From the NCBI RefSeq assembly GCF_025506355.1, contig NZ_JANZYP010000011.1:1-64000 (forward strand): 64,000 nucleotides of DNA. The letters run 5' to 3'. A program made the position numbers and the translations under genes. Shown here in pieces: positions 44,850-52,854 of this stretch (within the stretch, counting starts at the first letter, position 1; each line of letters begins with the position of its first letter). The notes under the pieces were generated by a model, which did no database searches, was not told the origin of the DNA, and saw only the letters and a program-made list of their open reading frames with translations. The DNA is from Sphaerisporangium corydalis (GTDB lineage: Bacteria; Actinomycetota; Actinomycetes; Streptosporangiales; Streptosporangiaceae).

Positions 44850-46094
44850 ATGGAACAACGCTGCCCTGTCGCCCTCGACATCACCGGCACGGACATCCAC
44901 GCCGAGGCCGACAGGCTGCGGGCGCAGGGTGCCGCGACGCAGGTGGAACTGCCCGGCGGCATCCTCGTGTGGTACGTCAGCAGTCACGCCGTCATCCGGC
45001 GGATGCTCACCGACCCCCGGGTCACCAAAAGCGCGCGCAACCACTGGCCGGCGTTCCGCAACGGCGAGATCCCGCCGGACTGGGAGCTGATCAGCTGGGT
45101 CGCGATGGACAACATCTCCACCTCCTACGGCAAGGACCACCTGCGCCTGCGGCGGCTGATCGGCAAGGCGTTCACCCCGCGCCGCGTCGAGGCGATCCGG
45201 CCGCGCATCGTGGAGCTGACCAACCAGCTCCTCGACGGGCTCGCGGCCACCGAGCCCGGTGAGGTGGTGGACCTGCGCGAGCGCTTCTGCTTCCCGCTGC
45301 CCGCCCGCCTGGTCGCCGACCTGATCGGCATGTCGGAGGACGCCCTGGCCAAGACGGCCGTCGTCATCGACATGATGGTGGACACCACCGTCAGCCCCGA
45401 GCAGGCCGGGTCGATCCTGGCCGGCTGGCGGGACGCGATGGCCGAGCTGATCGCCTCCAAGCGCGCCAACCCGGGCGAGGACATCACCAGCGACCTGATC
45501 GCCGCCCGCGACGAGGACGGCTCCCGCCTGAGCGAGGAGGAGCTGACCGACACCATCTTCGCGATCCTGGGCGCCGGCTCCGAGACCACGATCAACTTCC
45601 TGGACAACGCCACCACCGGCCTGCTCACCAACCCCGACCAGCGCGAGCTCGTCACCAGCGGGCAGCTGACGTGGGACCACGTCATGGAGGAGACCCTGCG
45701 CGTGGAGGCGCCGCTGGCCAGTCTCCCGCTGCGCTTCGCCGCCGACGACATCGAGCTGGACGGCGTCACCATCCCCAAGGGCGACCCGATCCTGATCAAC
45801 TACAGCGCGGTGGGACGTGACCCGGAGCTGCACGGCCCGGACGCCGGCACCTTCGACATCACCCGCGCCGACAAGGAGCACCTGTCCTTCGGGTTCGGCC
45901 CCCACTACTGCCTCGGCGCCGGCATCGCCAGGCTGATCGGCTCGATCGGGCTGTCCACCCTGTTCGAGCGCTTCCCCGAGATCTCCCTGGCCGTGCCGGC
46001 GGAGGGGCTGCGGCCGCTGCCGACGTTCATCATGAACGGCCACCGGAGCCTGCCCGTCCTGCTCAGCGCCCGGGTGCCCGCCGAAGCGCACTGA
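44850..46094 (+). CDS. Cytochrome P450 (CYP105/107-like)
   Basis: A 414-residue bacterial P450. I-helix motif LGAGSETT, EETLRVEAP (ExxR) and the heme loop FGFGPHYCLGAG with the cysteine ligand are complete. ATG at 44850 is preceded by TTGGAG; an in-frame TTG at 44838 has no separate site. It follows the BBE oxidase by 22 bases, so the two probably act in succession on the same intermediate. Confidence 0.93.
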   Translation: MEQRCPVALDITGTDIHAEADRLRAQGAATQVELPGGILVWYVSSHAVIRRMLTDPRVTKSARNHWPAFRNGEIPPDWELISWVAMDNISTSYGKDHLRLRRLIGKAFTPRRVEAIRPRIVELTNQLLDGLAATEPGEVVDLRERFCFPLPARLVADLIGMSEDALAKTAVVIDMMVDTTVSPEQAGSILAGWRDAMAELIASKRANPGEDITSDLIAARDEDGSRLSEEELTDTIFAILGAGSETTINFLDNATTGLLTNPDQRELVTSGQLTWDHVMEETLRVEAPLASLPLRFAADDIELDGVTIPKGDPILINYSAVGRDPELHGPDAGTFDITRADKEHLSFGFGPHYCLGAGIARLIGSIGLSTLFERFPEISLAVPAEGLRPLPTFIMNGHRSLPVLLSARVPAEAH

Positions 46095-46112
46095 CCGGCC
46101 GGGGAGACCGCC

Positions 46113-46655
46113 ATGCGGAAAGTGATCCTGGCGATGTTCGTGACGGTCGACGGTTTCATCGAGGGCCCCGACCAGGAGATGGACTGGAACATCGGGAACT
46201 TCGACGAGGCGATGGAGGAGTACGCCGACGAGCAGATCGAGGGTGTGGACACCCTCCTGCTCGGACGCAGGACCTACGAGGTCTTCGTCGGGTACTGGCC
46301 CGAGCAGACCGGCGCGTTCGCCGACAAGATGAACGGCCTCGAGAAGATCGTCTTCTCCCGCGCGCTGGAGCGGACCGAGTGGGTCAACTCCCGCGTCGCC
46401 GCGGACGCCGTCAAGGAGGTCGAGGACCTGAAGGCGCGGCCGGGCGGGCACATGCTGATCTACGGCAGTGCCGAGCTCGCGCAGGGCCTGATGCGGCGCG
46501 GCCTGATCGACGAGTACCGGCTGTGGGTCCACCCGATCGTCCTCGGCGCCGGCAGGAGCCTGTTCGGCGACCTCGGCGAGCGGATCGGCCTCACCCTCGC
46601 CGAGACCCGGGTGTTCGACACCGGTGTCTGTGTCCTGAGGTACGAGAAGGCATGA
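46113..46655 (+). CDS. RibD C-terminal-domain dihydrofolate-reductase-like protein
   Basis: A 180-residue protein of the RibD_C/DHFR-like family: VTVDGFIEGPDQEMDW opening, LLLGRRTYEVF, and the Gly-rich GSAELAQGLMRRGLIDEYRL. These are NADPH-dependent reductases of mostly unknown substrates. It is the third gene in the BBE-P450 operon. It could reduce an intermediate or be incidental. Confidence 0.88.
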   Translation: MRKVILAMFVTVDGFIEGPDQEMDWNIGNFDEAMEEYADEQIEGVDTLLLGRRTYEVFVGYWPEQTGAFADKMNGLEKIVFSRALERTEWVNSRVAADAVKEVEDLKARPGGHMLIYGSAELAQGLMRRGLIDEYRLWVHPIVLGAGRSLFGDLGERIGLTLAETRVFDTGVCVLRYEKA

Positions 46656-46677
46656 GATCGGCCGATGGGAGGCTGAC

Positions 46678-47559
46678 ATGAACGTTGGAATGGTGATCGG
46701 TGACTTCGCCTGGCAGGGCGGGGCCGTCCGGATGGCGGAGACCCTCGCCGAGATCGGGCAGACCGCCGACGACGCCGGGTTCTCGATCATCGGCGTCGGC
46801 GACCACCTCTGGCAGGGCCCCCACGCGGGTGGCCCTGAGGCGCCGCAGCTCGAGTGCTTCACGACGCTCGCGCTGCTCGCGGCCCACACCCGGCGCTGCC
46901 GGCTCGCCCCCGTGGTGGCGGGCGTGCACTTCCGGCGGCCAGGACTGCTGGCCAAGACGCTGACGACGCTGGACGTGCTGTCGGGGGGCCGGGCGATGCT
47001 CGGCCTCGGCGTCGGCTGGGACGCCGACGAGGCCCGCGGCCTCGGCATCCCCTTCCCCTCCCTGGCCGAGCGTTTCGAGGCCCTGGAGGAGACCGTCCAG
47101 ATCTGCCTGCGCATGTGGGAGGGCGAGCGCGGCGACGAGCGCCCGTACGAAGGCGAGCACTTCCGGCTGGAGCGCCCGCTGAACCTGCCGCAGAGCCTCA
47201 CCCGGCCGCATCCGCCGATCATGATCGGCGGCGGCGGCGAGAAGAGGACGCTGCGCCTGGTCGCCCGGTACGCCGACGCGTGCAACCTCTACCCGGGGCC
47301 GGACCTGGCCGCCAAGCTCGAGGTGCTGCGCGGGCACTGCGAGACCGAGGGCCGCGACTACGACGCGATCGAGAAGACCGTCATCTTCCCCTTCGACGTC
47401 GGCGACGACGGCGCCAAGGCGGGGGAGCTGGCCGGGATGCTGCGCGGGCTCGCCGAGCTCGGCGTCCAGACGGCGCTCGGCATCATCTCCGGCCCCGACC
47501 CGGTCCGCACGGTCGAGGTCGTCGGCAAGGACGTCATCCCCGCGGTCGCCGACGCGTAA
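46678..47559 (+). CDS. LLM-class F420-dependent oxidoreductase
   Basis: A 293-residue luciferase-like monooxygenase-fold protein of the F420 group, with ADDAGFSIIGVGDHLW near the N-terminus and PHPPIMIGGGGEKRTLRLVARYADACN in two halves in the middle. F420 enzymes reduce or oxidise many natural-product intermediates in actinomycetes. The ATG has GGAGGCTGAC upstream. Last gene of the operon; hairpins follow. Confidence 0.9.
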   Translation: MNVGMVIGDFAWQGGAVRMAETLAEIGQTADDAGFSIIGVGDHLWQGPHAGGPEAPQLECFTTLALLAAHTRRCRLAPVVAGVHFRRPGLLAKTLTTLDVLSGGRAMLGLGVGWDADEARGLGIPFPSLAERFEALEETVQICLRMWEGERGDERPYEGEHFRLERPLNLPQSLTRPHPPIMIGGGGEKRTLRLVARYADACNLYPGPDLAAKLEVLRGHCETEGRDYDAIEKTVIFPFDVGDDGAKAGELAGMLRGLAELGVQTALGIISGPDPVRTVEVVGKDVIPAVADA

Positions 47560-47590
47560 CCCCACCCCGGCGCGCACGCGCCCCCCAGAC

Positions 47591-47626
47591 GACGCCCCGC
47601 AAGGTTCCCCCGGCCGGCGGGGCGTC
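47591..47626 (+). terminator. Hairpin after the LLM gene
   Basis: GACGCCCCGC pairs with GCGGGGCGTC across a 16-base loop, 31 bases after the stop, followed by TTGG. Confidence 0.6.
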
Positions 47627-47701
47627 TTGGCGTCCCCGCCCGTTCACGCCGCCCCACGGCCCGCTCACCGCTTCACGATCCCAAGCCGTACGACCTGACG
47701 C

Positions 47702-47749
47702 GCCGCAGGCCCCGGTCCTGGACGAGCCGCAGGCCCCGGTCCTGGACGA
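47702..47749. repeat. Two perfect tandem copies of a 24-bp unit
   Basis: Positions 47702-47725 and 47726-47749 are identical (unit begins GCCGCAGGCC and ends CTGGACGA), followed by a further GCCG. Located in a non-coding convergent gap. Confidence 0.85.
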
Positions 47750-47774
47750 GCCGTCCTCTCCCCGGAACACGAAA

Positions 47775-47800
47775 GAACGCGGGCCGGCCGGCCCGCGTTC
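47775..47800. terminator. Perfect 26-bp palindrome, bidirectional terminator
   Basis: GAACGCGGGCCGG and its exact complement run from 47775 to 47800 with no separate loop, 14 bases from the stop of the convergent acyltransferase gene. Confidence 0.7.
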
Positions 47801-47813
47801 TCCGTAGGGGTGG

Positions 47814-49049
47814 TCAGGAGGCGGTGGTGGGCGCTCCCGTCGCGCCGGCGGTGGCCTCGGCCTTGGGGGCGGAGTCCAGGCCCGAGATGGGCGGCGGGGG
47901 AGGCGGGCTCACCGAGTGCCGCGGCCGCTTCTTGGACGAGGCGAACCGCTTCATGATCGGGTCCTCGACCAGCGTGAACAGCAGGTAGGACAGGCCCAGG
48001 GTGATCAGGAACAGCACGCCGAGCATGCCGAACCCGGCCGGGGTGCTCCAGCCCTTCGGGGAGCCGAACCACTGGCGGGCGTAGATCAGGATCAGGTAGT
48101 GCCACATGTAGAAGGCGTACGACCACTCACCGAGCTTGATCATCGGCCGGCTGCCCAGCCAGTTCGTCCGCCCCTGGGAGTCACGCACGGCCCCGGCGGC
48201 GATGATGAGGCCGAGGGGGACGATGGAGGTGGCCACCACGTTGTAGTCCAGCGGGAACAGCGGCGACAGCGCGTAGAGCGCGATGCCCAGCGCCACCGAG
48301 CCGCCGAGGCTCAGCGGCAGCTTCCTGCCGGTCATGACGATGCGCGCCATCAGCATGCCGAAGATGAACTCCAGCATCCGGACCGGCGGGAACTGCATGA
48401 TGAACCACATGGTCGACTCGGTCATGCCGAAGCCGGGGATCGGCGGCTGGGCGGGCAGCAGCTTGGACAGCAGCGGCACCGCGAAGATCACGGCCACGAC
48501 GGCGCCCGTCCACGCCCAGAGCCGCTCGGGCCTGATCCGCACGATGTAGCGGGCCAGCAGCGGGAAGCAGAGGTAGAACAGCGCCTCACACGACAGCGAC
48601 CAGGCGGGCGAGTTGAAGGCGATCCGGATGTCCATGGTGGGGAAGTACGCCTGCAGCAGGGCGAAGTGCAGGAACGCCACCTTGCCGTCGATGGCCGTCT
48701 TGGCCACCACGCTCACCAGGATCAGGGCCGCGATCAGCGTGATCGCGTAGTTCGGATAGATCTTCAGGAAGCGCCGCCGCAGGAACGTCTTCGGCGTGTC
48801 GGTGGAACGCTGGGCGTAGGTCAGGACGAACCCACTCAGGATGAAGAAGTAACAGACGGCCGCCCAGCCGCCCTGCACGACCAGCATCGTGTACGTGCTC
48901 GTGAAATCCGCCGACGCGAAAAGGTTCGCACCGAGGGCGTGGGTCAGGAAGACCATCGCCGCCGAGATGAACCGCATTCCGGTCAGCGACGGCAATCGGG
49001 ATGGCAGGGCCACCGGACGGGAACCGACGGGTTTCGTTAACTCCACCAA
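47814..49049 (-). CDS. Membrane acyltransferase (acyltransferase 3/OafA type)
   Basis: A multipass protein with about ten hydrophobic helices and the family catalytic histidine in the first helix (FLTHALG). Acyltransferase-3 proteins move acyl groups to sugars or natural products at the inner membrane. The start is uncertain: TTG at 49049 with AGAAGG nine bases upstream gives 411 residues; an ATG at 49139 would add 30. Residue 4 (from TTG) is a TTA codon (49038-49040). It may acylate the enediyne or a cell-surface sugar. Confidence 0.82.
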   Translation of the reverse strand: MVELTKPVGSRPVALPSRLPSLTGMRFISAAMVFLTHALGANLFASADFTSTYTMLVVQGGWAAVCYFFILSGFVLTYAQRSTDTPKTFLRRRFLKIYPNYAITLIAALILVSVVAKTAIDGKVAFLHFALLQAYFPTMDIRIAFNSPAWSLSCEALFYLCFPLLARYIVRIRPERLWAWTGAVVAVIFAVPLLSKLLPAQPPIPGFGMTESTMWFIMQFPPVRMLEFIFGMLMARIVMTGRKLPLSLGGSVALGIALYALSPLFPLDYNVVATSIVPLGLIIAAGAVRDSQGRTNWLGSRPMIKLGEWSYAFYMWHYLILIYARQWFGSPKGWSTPAGFGMLGVLFLITLGLSYLLFTLVEDPIMKRFASSKKRPRHSVSPPPPPPISGLDSAPKAEATAGATGAPTTAS

Positions 49050-49386
49050 TGTGACGCACCTTCTCAGCTCTGGCCGGTTCTGACTCGATCGAGGGGGGCG
49101 GTCGGCAGCCTCAGGGGTGGTGAGCGAGCCGCCGTGCATCGACCGGCAGGACTAGACCATTACATTCCGGTGGTCCGGTCGCATTTTCCAAAGTGCGCTC
49201 TTGCCCGCGCGGCACGCGCGCGAAGGTCACTCCGCACTCCAGGAGATGCCCCGCGCGGCCGGTGGGGGCGACGCTGAACGCATGGGCGGATGTGAAGGTG
49301 AGGCCGCGAGGGGCGGCGCCGCGCTTGAGGGAGTAACAGGCACCACTGTCCCCGCCAACCATTCGAGATAAAGGACCTGCGCAGCG
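49050..49386. promoter_or_regulatory. Divergent region between acyltransferase and flavin monooxygenase genes
   Basis: Non-coding 337 bp (less if the acyltransferase starts at 49139). An inverted repeat GACCA-N11-TGGTC lies at 49155-49175; its arms resemble those of the operator at 15282 but the spacer differs. Confidence 0.35.
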
Positions 49387-50637
49387 ATGGCAGTCACGAA
49401 TGTCTCCGAATACGGAGTCGTATTCCACCCCGAAACCGCGCCGACGAAGGCCGAGATCATCGCCCGGGCCGAGGCCATCGCCCCGACCCTTGTCGCGCGC
49501 CAGGGCGAGACCGAGGAGCGCACCTTCTACGCCCAGGACACCCACGAGGAGTTCCTGCGCGCCGGCTTCTACCGGATCCTGGTCCCGCGCCGCTACGGCG
49601 GGCTGGAGCTCGGCATCGACACCTTCATGCGGGTGGTGATGGCGCTCACGCGGGGCTGCCCGTCGACCGGGTGGATGTACTGCCTCGGCCACGCGCACGC
49701 GCTGGTCGTCGCCTCGCTGTTCGACGACCGCACCCAGGCCGAGATCTTCGGCGACGGCGACTTCATCGCCCCCGCGACGGTGATGCCCAGCGGCACCGCG
49801 GCGCGCACGCCCGCGGGCGACTGGGTGCTCAACGGCACCTGGAACTACTGCTCCGGCTCGCCGTACGCGACGCACTTCATCGGCCACACCCTGGTGTCGC
49901 CCGCCGAGGGCGAGCCGCCGGCGCCGATGCTGTTCATCGCCCCGCGCAGCGAGTGGACGCGCCTGCACGACTGGGGCAAGCAGCTCGGCCTCAAGGGCAG
50001 CGGCTCGCACAGCATCACCATGCTGGACGGGATCGTCCCGTCGAACTTCACGCTGAACAGCCACATCAGCCAGATCAGCGTCACCGCCGGGACGCCCGGC
50101 CGTGACCTGCACGGCAACCCCGAGTACGGCGGCGGCCAGCTCAGCTTCATGGTCATCGAGGACGCCGTCCTGGCCGTCGGCATGGCCAAGGGCGCGCTCG
50201 ACGCCTACGAGGACCTGATGCGGACGCGGACCACCGCGTTCCCGCCGTCCATGGGCCGCGCCGAGGCGCCCGACTACCAGTACTGGTACGGCAAGGCCGC
50301 CGGCATGATCGCCACGGGCGAGGCCGCCATCCTGAACGCCGTCCAGCAGTGGCGCGACACCTGCGCGCTGGGCCCGTCGGCGGTCACCCAGGAACACGAG
50401 ATGCGGATCGCGTCCATCTGCCACGAGGTGGTCGACCTCTGCTGGCACGCCGTCGAGAGCTACCTGTTCCCCACCGCCGGTTCGAGCGCGGTCCGCCAGG
50501 GCGAGCGGATCGAGCGCGTGTGGCGGGACATGTCGATGTTCCACAGCCACGCCGGCTTCGCCGTCTTCCTGTCCACCATCGCGAAGCGCGAGCTGGCCAA
50601 GGCGCGGTTCGGGGTCGGCGACGACGCGCACGCGTGA
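49387..50637 (+). CDS. Flavin-dependent monooxygenase, acyl-CoA dehydrogenase fold (HsaA/DszC type)
   Basis: A 416-residue protein of the acyl-CoA dehydrogenase superfamily that lacks the CoA-dehydrogenase catalytic glutamate region and matches group D flavin monooxygenases. It contains RRYGGLELGIDTF, GTWNYCSGSPYATHF, and the C-terminal segment around SAVRQGERIERVWRDMSMFHSH. It would use reduced flavin from a reductase, likely the gene at 26735, to hydroxylate an aromatic or enediyne intermediate. The ATG at 49387 has AAAGGACC at 10 bases. Confidence 0.87.
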   Translation: MAVTNVSEYGVVFHPETAPTKAEIIARAEAIAPTLVARQGETEERTFYAQDTHEEFLRAGFYRILVPRRYGGLELGIDTFMRVVMALTRGCPSTGWMYCLGHAHALVVASLFDDRTQAEIFGDGDFIAPATVMPSGTAARTPAGDWVLNGTWNYCSGSPYATHFIGHTLVSPAEGEPPAPMLFIAPRSEWTRLHDWGKQLGLKGSGSHSITMLDGIVPSNFTLNSHISQISVTAGTPGRDLHGNPEYGGGQLSFMVIEDAVLAVGMAKGALDAYEDLMRTRTTAFPPSMGRAEAPDYQYWYGKAAGMIATGEAAILNAVQQWRDTCALGPSAVTQEHEMRIASICHEVVDLCWHAVESYLFPTAGSSAVRQGERIERVWRDMSMFHSHAGFAVFLSTIAKRELAKARFGVGDDAHA

Positions 50638-50660
50638 GGTCGCCGACCGGTCACCGGTCC

Positions 50661-50702
50661 CTGCCGGCCGCGCCCATCGATGACGCTGGGCGCGGCCGGC
50701 AG
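50661..50702. terminator. Long 16-bp-stem hairpin between convergent genes
   Basis: Positions 50661-50676 and 50687-50702 pair perfectly with a 10-base loop. Between the monooxygenase stop and the methyltransferase stop; serves both directions. Confidence 0.8.
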
Positions 50703-50739
50703 AGCATTTCGTCCCTCGTCCACCGGCCGCCGGGAGCGG

Positions 50740-51579
50740 TCAGGCCGGCTTGCGCGCGACCGCGATGAGGTACCCCATCTGCGGCAGCAGCCCGATCGGG
50801 TTGCGGAACACCTCCAGCAGCCCGGCGACCTCCGGGCCGAAGCGCTCCACCATCTCCTGGTACCGCTCGTTCACCGCGTCGTACACCCGCCACGCGGTCT
50901 TCCTGGTGTTCTCGCTCACGTCGAGCAGCTCGTCCAGCTCCAGGCCGGCCTCGGCCACCAGGGCCCGGTACTCGGCCTCGGGGAGCAGGGGGCTGGAGTG
51001 CATCTCCTCCAGGTGCTCGCGCACCGTCCGCTCGTCGGCCTCGTCCAGCGGGCCGTGCCGCAGCAGGTCGGTGATGACGATCCGGCCGCTCGGCCGCAGC
51101 ACCCGGCGCAGTTCGAGCAGGGTACGGGAACGGTCCATGTGCATGAGCGCCTCGAAGACCCACACGACGTCGAAGGCGTCGTCGTCGTAGGGCAGGGAGA
51201 GCACGTCGGCGAACTCGAAGGTCACGCGGCCGGCCAGGCCGAGGGCCGCGGACCGGCGGTTGGCCTCGTCGATCTGGGCCTGGTTGTTGGAGACGCCCAC
51301 GACCTCGGCGGGCGAGATCCCGGCCAGGCGGAACGCGGAGGTGCCGATGCCGCAACCGACGTCCAGCACCCGCCCGCCCCGCCCGAGCCCGGACTTCTCG
51401 ATGAGCAGGTCGGTGAGCCGGTCGGTGGCGACCTTGTTCGAGCTCTCGTCGTCCTCGGAGAGCCAGTAGCCGTGGTGGAAGTTGTCGTCCCACAGCTCGA
51501 CCAGTACGAGGTTGGAAACGTCGTAGTAGTCGGAGGTGCCCTCCGGGGCGGGCGAGGTCTGTTCTGTACCCGTTGTCAT
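50740..51579 (-). CDS. SAM-dependent methyltransferase (class I), copy 1
   Basis: A 279-residue class I methyltransferase. Motif I is VLDVGCGIGTSA (residues about 68-79), motif II region VWVFEALMHM and motif III LRPSGRIVITD follow. Start ATG at 51579 is chosen over longer frames because they lack ribosome sites and because homology begins near DYYDVSNLVLVELWDDNFHHG. Similar enzymes methylate hydroxyl groups of polyketides. It is in one minus-strand unit with the next methyltransferase. Confidence 0.9.
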   Translation of the reverse strand: MTTGTEQTSPAPEGTSDYYDVSNLVLVELWDDNFHHGYWLSEDDESSNKVATDRLTDLLIEKSGLGRGGRVLDVGCGIGTSAFRLAGISPAEVVGVSNNQAQIDEANRRSAALGLAGRVTFEFADVLSLPYDDDAFDVVWVFEALMHMDRSRTLLELRRVLRPSGRIVITDLLRHGPLDEADERTVREHLEEMHSSPLLPEAEYRALVAEAGLELDELLDVSENTRKTAWRVYDAVNERYQEMVERFGPEVAGLLEVFRNPIGLLPQMGYLIAVARKPA

Positions 51580-51668
51580 GTCAGCTCCACTGATGGTGCG
51601 TCGGGAGTGCGGTACGGGTACGGCAACGGAATCCACGGGGGATAGGGGTGCTCCAGCGTGGCGCCTGC

Positions 51669-52499
51669 TCAGTGCCGGGGTTTGCGCGCCGAGACGATGA
51701 CGTACCCGATCTGGTGTTTTCTCGGGGCGAAGAACCCGAGATGCCTGCGGGAGAACTCCGCGATCGCCTCTTCGCCGAACTTCGAGACGATCGTGTCGCG
51801 CTGGTCCATCGCGGCCTTGATGTACTTCGACTTCATCCCGAAGACCCTCGGGCCGCACTGCGTGTACTCCTCGACCTCGAAGCCGGCGTCCCGCGTGTGC
51901 TCCAGCCATTCGGCCAGGGTCGGCAGTTCGCGCAGCTTGAGGGTGTCCATGAACTTCGCGACCCGCTCGGGGTCGGAGGCCGATTCCAGGCTGAAGTCGG
52001 AGAACGAGATCCGTCCTCCCGGCCGCAGCACCCGGAACAGCTCACGGAGCACCTGGCCGATGTCCTGCGCGTTCTGCAGCGACTCCAGGGCCAGCACCGC
52101 GTCGAACGAGTCGTCGGGGTAGGTGAGGTCCATGTAGTCGCCGTACTCGAACGTCGCGAGGTCGCTCACCCCGACGGCGGCCGCACGCTCCTTGGCCTTG
52201 TCGATCTCGAAGGCGCTCACCGTGATGCCGGTGACCTGGGCGCCGAACGTCTTCGCGGTGTACACCGCCGTCTCGCCCGGCCCGCATCCCGCGTCGAGGA
52301 GACGGTCGCCGGGGCGCAGCCCGAGCGTGTCGGTCACCTTGCGGCTGATCCGGTGGACGGCGTCCTTCAGCGGGGTGTCGTCCTCGTTGTCGTACCAGTA
52401 CCACATGTGGAGCTGGCCGTTGCGGAACTCGTCCCCGATGGGGGAGCGCTCGTCGTAATGCGTGCCGATATCGGCCGGGTCGATCAGTTCCCTGGTCAT
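51669..52499 (-). CDS. SAM-dependent methyltransferase (class I), copy 2
   Basis: A 276-residue class I methyltransferase with motif I LLDAGCGPGETA and FDAVLALESLQN. It is a relative of the next gene in the unit and shares the YYDxxN/W-Y-D-N-E-D entry. ATG at 52499 is supported by GGAG 11 bases upstream; that site is part of an inverted repeat ATTGG-TCACT-CCAAT (52503-52517) that could form a small hairpin over it. Probable O-methyltransferase; substrate unknown. Confidence 0.9.
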   Translation of the reverse strand: MTRELIDPADIGTHYDERSPIGDEFRNGQLHMWYWYDNEDDTPLKDAVHRISRKVTDTLGLRPGDRLLDAGCGPGETAVYTAKTFGAQVTGITVSAFEIDKAKERAAAVGVSDLATFEYGDYMDLTYPDDSFDAVLALESLQNAQDIGQVLRELFRVLRPGGRISFSDFSLESASDPERVAKFMDTLKLRELPTLAEWLEHTRDAGFEVEEYTQCGPRVFGMKSKYIKAAMDQRDTIVSKFGEEAIAEFSRRHLGFFAPRKHQIGYVIVSARKPRH

Positions 52500-52854
52500 G
52501 AAATTGGTCACTCCAATCGAGCGGCTTCGCACGCCGTACCGAACCGAGGAAACGCGACGCGACCGGAATCGCGCACCATGTCGCCTATCGTGGGCGCCGT
52601 TCGGCCCGTTCGCATCTTTATGGTTGCGGTGCCGCCGCCCCGCCCGGCGGCGGCGCCCCCGCTAAGCACGTTCGGAGAAGACGGCCGGGGCGGCCGGTGC
52701 GAAGCTTTTACAAACGGATTTTCTGCCGGAAGCGCGGAGTGAGCTGGGCCGCTCATGCGGCCATTTGGCGGTGCACCTGGGCGCGGTCGACGCGCGGCTG
52801 CGAAATGAGCCGCGCGGACTCACCCCTTCCTCCCTTTCGTGAAAGGACGCGCAC
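52500..52854. promoter_or_regulatory. Divergent region between methyltransferase units
   Basis: Non-coding 355 bp. Contains the ATTGG-N5-CCAAT repeat at 52503-52517 and, ahead of the plus-strand gene, the ribosome site GAAAGGACG. No other clear element. Confidence 0.35.
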
